64,000 nucleotides of DNA from Watersipora subatra (taxonomy: Eukaryota > Bryozoa > Gymnolaemata > Cheilostomatida > Watersiporidae), in assembly GCF_963576615.1 (NCBI RefSeq), contig NC_088708.1:46921196-46985195 (forward strand). The letters run 5' to 3'. Under the pieces are notes generated by a model. It did not search any database and was not told where the DNA came from. It saw only the letters and a program-made list of their open reading frames with translations. The position numbers and the translations under genes are program-made. Of the stretch, positions 37,742 to 47,830 are shown piece after piece (positions within the stretch are counted from its first letter, which is position 1; the number at the start of each line of letters is the position of its first letter).

Positions 37742-40700
37742 TATTTAATATATATATAAATTTGTTATAGTAGATATAAGCGTCATGCTCTCATCAGGTG
37801 ATAACTTTCTGAAGTTATCGCTTAATGAGAGCAGACCTATATCTGCTTGAAGCAAATTTGTAGAGATTAACTAACAGCCAAGTGCTCTTTATATTTTGTA
37901 TTATAATTTATATAAATATATATAGGCCTATATATATATATTAATTTTATATGTATATACCTAAAAATCTAGTTGTAAAATAAGAATTTGTAGAATAATT
38001 GGTGCAAGAATGTGCAATTTAAATCTAAATGGTTGCGTAAATGTAACAAGCTTGCTATGGAATTTCTGCTATTTTCTCCCTCGCATTAACTTCTGTATTA
38101 CCTCTGTATTACTTATATATTTTCTCTGTATCACCTCTGTATTACCTCTGTATCACCTTTGTATCACCTCTGTATTACTTCTGTATTGCTTCTGTATCAC
38201 CTCTGTATTACCTCTGTGGTACCTTTGTATTACCTCTGTATTACCTCTGTATTGCCTCTGTAATACAGAGGTAATACAGAGTCTGTATTACCTCTGTATT
38301 ACTTCTGTACTACCTCGGTATTGCCTCTGTATTACCTCTGTATTACCTCTGTATATTCTTTTTATAACCTCTGTCTTACCTTTGCATAAATGTTATACAT
38401 ATACAGCAGAAACGATAACAAATCCAAAATTTTTTAAATTTAGCTATTAATTAAGTTTTCATATGCTTCCTTTTTATTCTAGGTGTGTTTTGGTTAGAAG
38501 GTCCTGAAAGTGGTATCAAAGATGATTCACCTTCCCATGTCGTCTGCCCAAGTAAGAGATGAGCTATTTATTTTATCTATTAAAGTGTAACCTTCTTAAA
38601 TGACAATTATAATATACAAACCAACTTTAGTCAAGGAGTTGTCTTAGATGACAAGCAAATCGTAGTTTAAATATAACATGATAATTTTTTGCTTCAGAAG
38701 AAAAGCAAAATTCTGAAACTTAATGAGCGTTAAGATAATCTAAGGAAATTCAACGACATGGATCGGCTATCAACTGATGCACTCTCTCGTGTTATCTTTA
38801 GTATTTACCTGTTGTATGCAGGCATGTTTGTTGTGACTTGCAAATGTACTATATTTTGTGTTTTGTTTAGTACTAGACTATTAACAGGAAGTTGAATCTA
38901 GTACAATCTAGTTAAACCTGAATGCTGCCAGTAGCTTCTGGCCTCACAGTCAGCACAAAAGCTGAGCGCTGTTCAACTTTTCTATAAAGTGACAGATAAA
39001 ACCTCCTTAAAATGCATTCTGAAAGCCAGCCACTGGGATGTTTCACCTGATTTGGAAACTAGCCCTTAAATAAGAAATACGCAATCAACTGTGTACAATA
39101 CTGCACACTCAGAAGCAGCTCTCTTTCTGTGTGTATCTGATATAAAGTCTGTCACTCTGATACATATTTGTATACATAATATACATAATGTATACATAAT
39201 TATGCATAGAATGACTATATATGACATTTCAAACACTGCGCTGTTTTATTCATAGATGGATACTACGCAGCTGAGTGTCATTGTCATGATGCAAGTATTT
39301 GTGATGGAACTCGTCTATACACTGATAATACAAGAAAATGCACCGCCTTCAAACGATGGAGCGTCAGAGGGAAAGTTAAAGTGAGTAAACCTTTTAGCTA
39401 ATTTATGACATGTTTCCTGTAGCCAATTTATTTCATTATGGGTTATGATTTTTATAAGGTCGTCAAATCGTGATATAATTGCCTTCCAAGTTGAGATCTA
39501 ACTGTGACATAATTCTGGACAAGTAATAAAAGTTGTTATGAACTATTCTATGATGATTTGAAATAAGCTGACTTCTGTAAAATTTAGTGCAGAGCTGGGA
39601 TCTAATAAATTCTGCCACTGCTACCAGTTTAAAGGATTTCATACAATCCTTTACTTCTTTACACTAAAGAACAAACCACTGCATGGTATTGTACTGTAAG
39701 TACATATTTCATCAATAGGTCTAGCACATATGGTACAAGATAGAGCAGATACCTGTTCCTCTTGGGGATGCGTCGCAGGTCTTTATATATGTTCTGGTCT
39801 CTGTTTTGGGCAAAACCAGCTGGTCGTCCTTTACAAGGCTCAGCTTCCTTTTGGTGCAGTTGACCTGAAGTCGATGGCCAGCCAGCATTTGCACAATTTG
39901 CCTTACCATATAGCAAATGTTTATTACGTCTATGATTGAATAATTTTAGGCAATGGTACAGTGTAAGTCAGCAACAGGATATGACATCAAAGTGATGTAC
40001 CATCTTACATCACCAGACAATGCTATCAAGTGTCCTGAAGGGTAAGTATTTTATAGATGTTCTTGTTACGTGATGAACTAGATTAAGTCAGCAATACTCA
40101 ATTTTTATAAACATATTCTGTTAAGTTTTACATTTGGATAGTACCAAATCTCTGGGAGGAAAGCTCTTATGGGTGAATGCGTTGTGTTGTATTTTAGTGA
40201 GTTGCCTTTCCATTTTATTCATGATATCGGCAAGAATAACTGCTTTAGTGTTTATAGTGGCCCAACTTGCAATTCATGATGTATTAAAAATAATGTATTT
40301 TCCACAAAGCGTGGTTTGTACATATGCTGGAATTCTTTATCTGGAGCCTATCATAAATTACACTAGTGAGAGAATCATCATTGCATGCTGTATACCAAAT
40401 GAAATCACTTCAACCGTCTGTATATCCTGCCACTCAGAGAGACAAAATTGAAAAAAAGAAAAAGAAACCAAATTATCATAAGCATAAATACAAGTTTACT
40501 CTCAAGGAATAGTCTGAGCTCTAATATTAGTCTTTGGCTCCTATTTAAACCATTTTGCTATCAATGTTGTTCCACATTCACGTTATGCTACCCAAAGGTT
40601 ATGAATGAAAATTCACTACGCTGTATGACTATAACATATAATTGCCTCATAAAATAAATAATCAGAATTTACACGTCACCTCTTGCGTACTGCTCCTCCA

Positions 40701-40977
40701 TTTTAGCTATTTTGTCAGCTTGTTTTTTTATGAATATTTCTTGTAAATTGACTCTCACTCCTGTCTCTGCAGGTTTGCCATGGAGTTTTGTACAAAGAAT
40801 GACAAATGGTCTCATTTTAGAAACACCGTTTTGTTTTACACGCTAACTGAGGATGACATTACATGTGGTTGGAAGAAAGCATCAGGAACCCTCAATTACG
40901 ACATACTCATGTCTGTAGTTTGTATCATAGAACCACAATCTGAAGAGATAAAAACTGAGTTGCATTTTTTGGAATGA
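33936..40977 (+). CDS. Secreted cysteine-rich two-domain protein, five exons, 181 aa
   Basis: Exons: 33936-33990, 38483-38551, 39256-39380, 39950-40041, 40773-40977. All junctions are GT-AG and phase-consistent (1, 1, 0, 2), and the total is 546 nt including TGA. Residues 1-18 (MALQYIALCLLLSAGCTL) are a signal peptide. The mature chain seems to hold two related domains: one from Cys40 (CPNGYYAAEC, then extra Cys51 and Cys57, Cys70, Cys88) and one from Cys111 (CPEGFAMEFC, Cys145, Cys164). Each has CPxGx5C, then a Tyr-Thr strand, a Cys followed by an aromatic/Lys segment, and a final V-x-C. There is no membrane anchor. An extracellular or mucosal/defence/structural role is conceivable but unproven; I do not recognise the family. 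Promoter and poly(A) signals are both present. Confidence 0.85.
34619..36255 (-). pseudogene. 5'-truncated non-LTR retrotransposon (LINE) reverse transcriptase, in intron 1
   Basis: A 401-codon open stretch (35824 to 34619) carries RT motifs: RGVKQGCVFAP, then catalytic LLYADD (YADD near 35489-35500), then GLQISLKKT. A long C-terminal region follows with 'FSILLYGAETWAIY', 'FHTRNLRFILGKTWEDK' and 'RLRWAGHV', typical of animal endonuclease-RT LINEs. Upstream, 36255-35971 encodes the earlier RT fingers (NNYRGISLLS). The two parts are separated by a nonsense codon near 35968, a 2-base insertion near 35878 and a nonsense codon near 35833. The endonuclease half is missing. It lies opposite to the host gene's direction. 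The exact clade is not assigned. Confidence 0.88.
36246..36320 (-). repeat. SINE 3' body and small hairpin next to the LINE
   Basis: AT-rich sequence between the tRNA-like head and the LINE break. It includes the hairpin AGCTTTACCCAAG/CTTGGGTAAAGCT at 36246-36278. Confidence 0.5.
36321..36402 (-). repeat. tRNA-derived SINE head (tRNA pseudogene)
   Basis: On the minus strand it begins GCCATTCTAGCTCAGTGGTA, a clear D-arm/A-box, and has a B-box-like GATCGAATCC near its end. The acceptor and T stems are imperfect and the anticodon loop is not credible, so it is a SINE head rather than a functional tRNA. Confidence 0.7.
37140..37620 (+). mobile_element. Helitron 3' portion in intron 1
   Basis: Shares sequence, inverted, with 23112-23500 and 52012-52400. 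It ends with hairpin ACCCGGGCAATGCCGGGT followed by TACAGATAGT (CTAGT with one change) at 37620. The 5' limit is not clear and may lie near 36.4-36.9 kb. Confidence 0.6.
37494..37542. repeat. Perfect 23-bp hairpin inside the Helitron portion
   Basis: GTTAGAATGGCAAATGTTG plus TTAT, a 3-base loop, then the exact complement. The Helitron relatives at 23.2 and 52.1 kb have only one arm. Confidence 0.9.
37694..37740. repeat. (TA)n tract
   Basis: Short TA array in intron 1. Further TATATA blocks continue to about 37960. Confidence 0.9.
38093..38355 (+). repeat. 11-bp minisatellite in intron 1
   Basis: Unit TATTACCTCTG with variants. One inverted piece (CCTCTGTAATACAGAGG, about 38256-38272) makes a local hairpin. 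The ORF across it is repeat-derived. Confidence 0.9.
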
Positions 40978-41061
40978 AATAGGACTGAACATGGACTACT
41001 AGATTATTTACTAAATGTTTTAAATATTTTTCTATGTTTCTGTTCTATTGAATTCATAATT

Positions 41062-41067
41062 AATAAA
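41062..41067 (+). terminator. Poly(A) signal AATAAA of the secreted-protein gene
   Basis: 85 bases after the TGA at 40975-40977. Confidence 0.7.
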
Positions 41068-41319
41068 CAAGTTTTAATACCTTCTTCTTTACTAATATGC
41101 TGATATACTTGCTGCAATGACTCTATATACTTCTATTTCAAATTAGGCAAATTAGACAAGGTAGCTAGTTGATCACATAAAACACTTTTCTCTTTTAACT
41201 AATGTTCCTGAGTAACCCTAGAGAAGAGAGTTATTTTTAGAAACACTAATTAAGGCTGTGGCTTAAAGGGATCTTCACTTCAGTATTTCAACAAAATAGT
41301 GATGATACTGTTGTGAAAC

Positions 41320-41400
41320 AATGATGTTACTGTTATGATACTGTTATGATGCTGTTATGATACTGTTATGATACTGTTATTATAACGTGATGATACTGTG
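41320..41400 (+). repeat. 12-bp minisatellite
   Basis: Unit GATACTGTTATG, several imperfect copies. Confidence 0.8.
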
Positions 41401-41534
41401 GCCTGATAATATCTAAGTAATCTCAAAGAATCGTCAAAATCTTTTAGAGCTATTGAGTGCTTGCTTACTTGTTGCGTCGATGTTGTACAGATTAAGTAAA
41501 ATGTATTCAAGCATATTCAAGCCCTATTCAAGTT

Positions 41535-42140
41535 TCAGTCAAAACAAATAACAGGCATATAATTCGGCGTTCAACTTGCTAGACAGCCAATGTCATGAAA
41601 AAGGTGGTTTAATAAAACAACTATGGTTGTGATTAATGACTGCTAAAATATAAACTTATTAGGTTTATGTTGCGGCCACTGTTTATGTTGCTGCCACTGT
41701 TTATGTTGCTGCCACTGTTTATGTTGCTGTCACTGTTTATGTTGCTGCCACTGTTTATGTTGCTGTCACTGTTTATGTTGCTGCCACTGTTTATGTTCCT
41801 GTCGCTGTTTATGTCACTGGCACTGTTTATGCTGCTGCCACTGTTTATGTTGCTACCACTGTTTATGTTGGTACCACTGTAAGATAGAGGTTGGGTACAC
41901 TCTCATAGCACTTTATTTTTTCTATCTTACGACACTCATACTGTATATATTAAAGACTCATTTCGGAGATCCGGCTGGGTGTCACCACGCAATAGGTACA
42001 TTAGAGACATTTTGTTAGACTGTCACTTCCTAATTCATACAATGAAAATATTTTTGTCTGAGGAATAATAATAAAAATGCGGCACAATGTTTATGGAGCC
42101 ATCAGAAGAAGTCAACAACATTTTCCTTTCTATATTCTTG
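41535..42140 (+). repeat. Third partial copy of the shared block, with 18-bp minisatellite
   Basis: Matches 25575-26075 and 55018-55570 from 'AACAGGCATATAATTC' to 'CAACATTTTCC'. The internal 18-bp array (GCTGCCACTGTTTATGTT, 41674-41880) is longer here and differs slightly; it translates to MLLPLF repeats and is not a gene. Confidence 0.8.
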
Positions 42141-42276
42141 CAATCGAATTTGTTATCTTGGCAAGTTGATTCTGGTTTGCCATGGGCATACTTTTTGTTT
42201 GTTCAGTGTCTGTGTATCTTGCATCTTGTGTATTATAACAGTTTTTCTATTTAATTAATTGTTATTGTAGCCAATC
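42058..42276 (+). repeat. LTR-like direct repeat, left copy
   Basis: Matches 45108-45327: 'GGCACAATGTTTATGG', 'ATTCTTGCAATCGAATTT', 'TTAATTAATTGTTAT', then GTAG where similarity stops. A TATA-like ATATATATAAGACC at about 42308 and gag-like coding downstream support a 5' LTR. Its exact ends and the primer-binding site are not resolved. Confidence 0.55.
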
Positions 42277-42493
42277 AATTCTGGGATTCTAGTGGCTTTG
42301 TAAATGATATATATAAGACCATGTTTTAGAATCATTAGTGTGCATAGTCATCGAGAGTATAGTACAATAACGTTTGATATAATCTACAAGCTCATCTCTT
42401 AATCGAATTGAAGATGGTTGGTTGTTCAACTAGACTGCACCCAACTATCACACCGGTGTCAGAAAAAAGCAAAAATTATACCAACATTAAGCT

Positions 42494-43728
42494 TTGTCAA
42501 GTGACCGATTAAGTGTCAAAATAGAAGGGGCAGGAGTAGAGGGAGGATCACATACACGATATTTGGAAATGTCGGAGGCAGGTCAGGCAGCAAACCAGAA
42601 AATGGCTCGTCTGGAGATGATGACGGAGAGAATAATAGAGGACAAGGCGCGCATGAGGAATCTCATAGACGAAAGGGTAAGTGTGGACATGTTGCCTCGT
42701 AGAGATAATTTTATGCCGAGCAGTAGAGGCTTGAAAAAAATGGGTGTGATTGGCCTTTCCTTTGAAGGTAGATCAGACAAAGAATTTGAATCTTTTATAT
42801 CAAAACACTAAACATATTGCTTGCTAAATAAAGTGCCAGAAGCTTCGTGGGTTTAGGTGTTAAGCTTGTATGTAAATGGGCTAGCAGCAGCATATTTAAG
42901 GGAAGCTAGGGAGACACTTGGGAATGAGACATCATTTTATTCGGTTCGGCGTCTGTTTTGGAAGAAAATAACAGCAGTAAAGGGAAAGAAGCAGGTAGCC
43001 ATAAAAATCTTTTCCATTAGGCAGAAGCAAGGTAAATCAGTAAAATAATATAATAAATGATTTAGAATAATTGTGACAAACAGCAGTAGTGGGGAAGAGA
43101 ACCCCCTTCATCCTTTTGCATTCTAGATTAGTATTCAAACCCAAGATTAGGAAGAGTATAATGGCCTTGCAAGAGAAAACTTTAGCAGAATTGTTTAAAG
43201 CAGCAGTTAGTGTAGAGACAGGTTTGCAAACAGTGCAAGCGGTGGCACCCACAAAAGTTGTAGCAGCTAGTTGCGTGGGAGGTAAAGACCGACCAGCAAA
43301 ATAAGCGTTTTGATGTAAGAGAGAAAAAATGCTATACGTGCAGCAGTAATTCTCATTTAATCAGTCAATGCAATTAAAGGCAGTTTAAGAACTATTATAG
43401 GGGTAGCTACTGCAACTCAAATAGGGGTGGATTTAGTAGTGGTCGTAAAAGTCGACCACATCATGATAAAATAACAGATATAGAAAGAATTTTAACCCAA
43501 ATTACCGGCCAACTAGTGCAAAATGAGAGTAAGTTCCAAAACAATAACTTTAATTACAGAAGGGTAACAATAGCAGACCTGTGAGACAGACATTTGAGGA
43601 AGAAATGCCTCAATAGTTCAAACAATTTTTAGCATCAACACCCGCTGCTAATTCTGCCTGGAGAAACAGGATGACCAGTAACCAGCCTGTAGCGTCAAAT
43701 GCTATTTCTGCTCAGCCACCACTTGCCT
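42494..43728 (+). pseudogene. Degenerate LTR-retrotransposon gag
   Basis: A first open segment (42494-42811) has a coiled-coil-like 'QKMARLEMMTERI' and 'GLSFEGRSDKEFESFISKH'. After stops, a capsid-like 'LYVNGLAAAYLREARETLG' follows (from 42857). A CCHC zinc knuckle, CYTCSSNSHLISQC, lies at 43329-43370, followed by a Gly/Arg/Ser-rich segment. Several stops and frameshifts make it inactive. The reading is cut at 43728 by a TTAA miniature transposon. I infer Ty3/gypsy from the knuckle and layout; no RT is present to prove it. Confidence 0.7.
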
Positions 43729-43731
43729 TAA

Positions 43732-44626
43732 AGGTTGACTTGCAACAAAATTCACATTACAGCTATTTGATATCAAAAGATTCACTATGTTTTATTCTGC
43801 TGTGTTGTAGGTGTAAAATATGTGGAAATGTGATTACAAGCCCTTAAAAGCTCAAAAACCAACAGTTAATCGCCGCTATCACGAAACCGCCGTAGATTGG
43901 AATTAGTATATTTCTCTGACGTAGTCAATTCATTTAGTTATTGTTTTGACACGTGATGTTCTCACGTGAATTGAAAAGCCAATAAAAGACTCAATATAAA
44001 ACTTCTTGTAGCACTAGTTTATGACAAACACTTCGGGTTTTACCGAAGAGCCCGTATCAAATATATATGCTCGCTACTTTACAGTTCTGTTTCGGCTTGG
44101 TCTAATTGTCTAGTCGTAATCAAATCATGTGACCCATTCTTCCTGCCAAGCAGCGCGAATAATTTCTGCATCATTTTTCGACTATCACAGGTGACCAACA
44201 GGCTCGTCATGTTTACCAGAGAATGATATGTACTCCTTCGAGCTAGTTAAAAAATTAAACAAATTTTCATGGTAGGCTTTAAGATATTAGTTCTCAAAGC
44301 GACAGCGTTACAATGATAATAAAATAGATGCATAAGGACAATAGACATGGTTTTATTGAATGCGTGAAGTATATTTGTGAAAATATTTTGACGAATGAGG
44401 TTGCATGAAAGTGTAAACAGAAGCACATCGTAATAAACTACAATCTATTTGAGCCGTTTTAAGAGGGATTCCAACCTACGCCGCTTTTTTTAACTGTTCG
44501 TTTTTGAACTTTTAAGATCTTGTAATCGCATTTCCACATACTTTGAACCTGCAACACAGCAGAGTAAGACATGGTGAACCTTTGATACAAAATAAATGTA
44601 ATGTAAAGCTTGTTGCAAGTCAACTT
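43732..44626. mobile_element. TTAA-type miniature transposon, copy 2 (Kolobok-like)
   Basis: TTAA at 43728-43731 and 44627-44630 flanks inverted repeats starting AGGTTGACTTGCAAC. It is homologous end to end with 14971-15879. The clean flanks show insertion into the gag-like element at 42.5-45.1 kb. Confidence 0.88.
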
Positions 44627-44727
44627 TTAAGGATAAGGGATGGCAATAGAAACGTGCATGAGATTGTCAACAGTGTTACACTTGACAATATTGCATATGA
44701 GTCAGTACCATACAGATAGAGCATAGT

Positions 44728-45078
44728 TTGGCCGAGGCAGACATAGATTTTGTTTATTTTGTTTTTGGGAATGAAAAGAGGGATCAGTTAACCAAAGCTA
44801 GTGAGACAGCTCCAGTTCTTAGCAAAGTTATGCCAGGCAAACAGGACTTTGTCTTGATTAATAATGTAGTTGGGGCTGATAGAGAGGCTGTAGGCACAGT
44901 AGAGAGTGAGATAGCTAAGCCAGAAAACTTGGCTAAAGGGTGTACTAAAAAAGTTTGTGATAATGAGCTTATCAGCAAGCATGATTTAATCGGCATGGTA
45001 GCGTACTTAGACTGCATGGATGACTGCACACTTGTTACACGGCATGACCTACTGTTGACTAAAAATAATTATAGCTGA
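44728..45078 (+). pseudogene. 116-codon remnant of the same LTR element
   Basis: An open segment with acidic and Lys-rich composition, ending TGA, between the miniature transposon and the right LTR-like repeat. No protease or RT motif is recognised. It may be a gag-pol linker fragment. Confidence 0.35.
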
Positions 45079-45107
45079 CTTACAAGGAATTCAATATTAT
45101 GGAATGA

Positions 45108-45327
45108 AATGGAATGGAATAATAATCACAATGTGGCACAATGTTTATGGAACCAGCAAAAGAAATCAACAACTTTTCCCTCTCCGTATTCTTGCAATCG
45201 AATTTCTTATCTTGACATGTTGATTCTGGATTGTCATGGACATTCTTCTTATTTATTCAGTGTCTGCGTATCTTGCATCCTGTGTAAACAGAAAGGTTTT
45301 TCTGTTTAATTAATTGTTATCGTAGTA
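45108..45327 (+). repeat. LTR-like direct repeat, right copy
   Basis: Partner of 42058-42276. After GTAG the sequence changes to three units of a GGTTTATGTTGCTG repeat (45330-45390). Confidence 0.55.
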
Positions 45328-45551
45328 ACTCGGTTTATGTTGCTGAAATCCGGTTTATGTTGCTGCAACTCGGTTTATGTTGCTGCAGCTGTTTTAAAAG
45401 GAAACTGAGTGACTTTTATCAGACAAGTTCAAGAGAGCAGTTGTGATCTCTTATGACTTTGTTTTCAAGTTTAAACTTAGTAAAAAAACTTCTACAGATC
45501 GATGAATAAACAGAGTTAGTTTCAATAGATGATTAAACTATATTCAGATCA

Positions 45552-45591
45552 AAAATCTTAGTATGTACCGCGTTTGTATGCCAACCTACTT

Positions 45592-45672
<81 letters not shown>

Positions 45673-45730
45673 ATATATATACTGTACTAGTATGTACCTT
45701 GTTTGTATGCCAACCTTCTTTGTATATGTA
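45552..45730 (+). repeat. TA-associated minisatellite and (TA)n, left of the gypsy element
   Basis: Two units of the 'TAGTATGTACC...GTTTGTATGCCAACCTAC' repeat flank a (TA)n tract of about 70 bases at 45594-45664. Confidence 0.9.
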
Positions 45731-45744
45731 TACTGATATATATA

Positions 45745-46174
45745 GGTACTGACCTCGCCCCACAACGGAAAGGAAGCCTTCCAGGTCTCACGGAGGGTGT
45801 CCTGGAAAACACCACTAGGGTGCAAGCCCTCAGCCGACCGCACTCCACTAGCTATTTCCTCCCAGGAAAAGTAAAGGGGCAGCCCATCCAGTTCTTACTG
45901 GACACCGGATGTACCACCAATCTAATCAATAAACAGGTATTTGATCAATTGCCAGAAGCCGTGCGGGACCGACTCAAGGAGAGTGACAGCCATGGACTTT
46001 TGGCTGACGGAACTTCCCTTCTACGGAATAGTCCGTCTAACTATCCACTTGAAGGACGTGAAGACGGAGGAGGTTTTCGTAGTGAGCCGACTGAGCGAGG
46101 ATGCCATCCTCGGAATGCCGTTCTTTGTGGCTCATAATGCGCTCTCGAGTTTGAGCAACCGGTGGTTTGGGTAG
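45745..46174 (+). pseudogene. Gypsy aspartic protease region
   Basis: The active-site motif FLLDTGCTTNLI has DTG at 45901-45909, followed by the flap region and 'EDAILGMPFF' (the ILG motif of retropepsins). A frame change near 46005-46020 separates the two halves, and another near 46140 leads into the 46162-46620 linker segment ('VVWVDGRQLVCTDRHGPLL'). Confidence 0.85.
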
Positions 46175-46830
46175 ATGGCAGACAACTGGTCTGCACAGAC
46201 CGGCATGGGCCGTTGCTACAGAGCAAACTGCAGGTGATAAGAGGGATAGTGGCTCCCGCCCGGACAGAGATGGCTATATACTGTCGTATCACCACACGGA
46301 ACTATTGCCCCATGGGACTAATCAAGGGATTTCTCGATGGTCCTCTCATGGCCAGTAGCATGAACCAGCCAGGACCCAAGGGACAAGTCATCACCCGCTG
46401 CATGAACACTACAGAGCGGCCGCTGACTTTTCGGTCCGAAACCACTATCGGCAGGTACACGGGAGTGGAGGCCTCACAGGTCAAAGAGGACGACGATCTC
46501 TTACTGTGTGACGCCGGTCCGACTTCAATCAATGAAGTGCCGGCTCACCTTGAGGAATTGTTCCAGTCGGCCCGGTCGAACTGTGAGGACAGGGGACAAA
46601 CGTCCAGGTTGGCAACCTTCGGTATGCCACCGTATTTAGTACAGGTGATGACCACGTGGGAAGGACCTTGGAGGTGGAACATTCTATTCCACTTAAAGAG
46701 GGTACTCGGCCAATCCGACCATCCCCTCACAGACTCGAACCAGAAAAAGAGACAGAGGCCAAGAGGCAGGTCCAGGACCTGCTCAAACTAGGACTCATCA
46801 AGCCAGCCAGAGAAGCTTGGAGCTCTCCGT
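46162..46830 (+). pseudogene. Gypsy protease-RT linker
   Basis: Open in one frame to about 46620, then a frame change. The second frame holds the pre-RT segment ('QVQDLLKLGLIKPAREAWSS') up to a one-base loss near 46829, where the RT frame takes over. Confidence 0.75.
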
Positions 46831-47830
46831 AGTGTTGGTCCGGAAGAAGGATGAGAAATGGCATTTCTGTATTGATTACCGGCGTCTCAACGCCGTCACG
46901 GAGCAGGATGCCTACTCGCTACCCAGGATCAACGACAGCCTGAACGACCTGTCCGGCAGTCGCTATTTTAGCACGCTCGGTCTGGTGAGCGGGTACTGGC
47001 AGGTGCCTCTGGAGGCAGAAGCGCAGGAGAAGTCAGCCTTCTCGACACGGTCCAGGCTGTGGAATTGGAAGGTGTTGCCTTTCGGATTGATGTCCGCCCC
47101 CGCCACCTTCCAAAGAATCATGGAACACGTCCTACATGGCCTCCCCTGGAGAACGCTGCTGCTATATCTAGATGATATTATCGTCATCACCCCGGATTTT
47201 GATACGCATCGACATCGGCTAGAGGAGGTCTTCCAGAGACTCCACAAGGCCGGACAAAAGCTGAAGCCCTTCAAGTGCGAGCTATTACAACCCCAGGTTT
47301 GCTACCTGGAGCACATAGTAAGCCAGAATGGAGTCTCTACAGACCCCGACAAAGTGGAGGCAGTATCAAAGTGGCTGAGTTTGCGCGGAGTAAGGGAACT
47401 CCAAGGATTCTTCGGGACGGTCGGTTATTACTGACAATACATCCCGGAGTTTGCTACTATAGCACACATCTTGCACCGTCTGACGGCAAAGGGAGAGCCC
47501 TGGAGATGGACGGAGGGAGAGCAGGCCGTCTTTGACACGCTGAAGAAAAGCATCAGCACCGCCCCGATCATGGGCTATCCGGATCCTCGGAGGCAGTACA
47601 TCCTGGACACGGACGCCAGAGAATGTGGAGTAGGGGCTATGCTGTCCCAAGTGCAGGAGGGCTGCAAGAGGGTCATTGCCTACTACAGCAAGACCCTCAC
47701 CCCCTTGGAACGCAATAACTGCATCACTCGACGGGATCTACTTGCAGTAGTGAAGGCAGTCAAGCACATCCGGTCGTATCTGTATGGCCAGGAGTTCTTC
47801 CTGCGAACGGACCATGCGTCACTCTGGTAG
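46817..47830 (+). pseudogene. Gypsy reverse transcriptase and RNase H
   Basis: RT motifs in order: VLVRKKDEKWHFCIDYRRLN, 'FSTLGLVSGYWQVPL', 'LPFGLMSAPATFQ', and catalytic YLDD at 47165-47176. 'VSQNGVSTDPDKVEAV' and the thumb follow. A TGA at 47432 interrupts what should be GYYRQ. RNase H follows in the same frame: 'ILDTDARECGVGAML' with its first Asp, 'CITRRDLLAVVKAVKHIRSY', and 'FLRTDHASL'. The frame is then closed by TAG at 47828-47830, where the family has a codon before the WLC segment. The YLDD motif is intact, but the two stops prevent full-length Pol. Confidence 0.93.

Noticed and set aside
39659..39939. Overlapping ORFs on both strands in intron 3, somewhat GC-richer
   Set aside because: Possibly a transposon fragment, but no motif is recognisable and both strands are equally open.
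40134..40451. 105-codon ORF with hydrophobic segments
   Set aside because: It lies in intron 4 of the secreted-protein gene with no promoter, no splice context and no paralogue; probably chance.
44784..45029. Minus-strand ORFs opposite 44728-45078
   Set aside because: Shadow frames of the LTR-element remnant.
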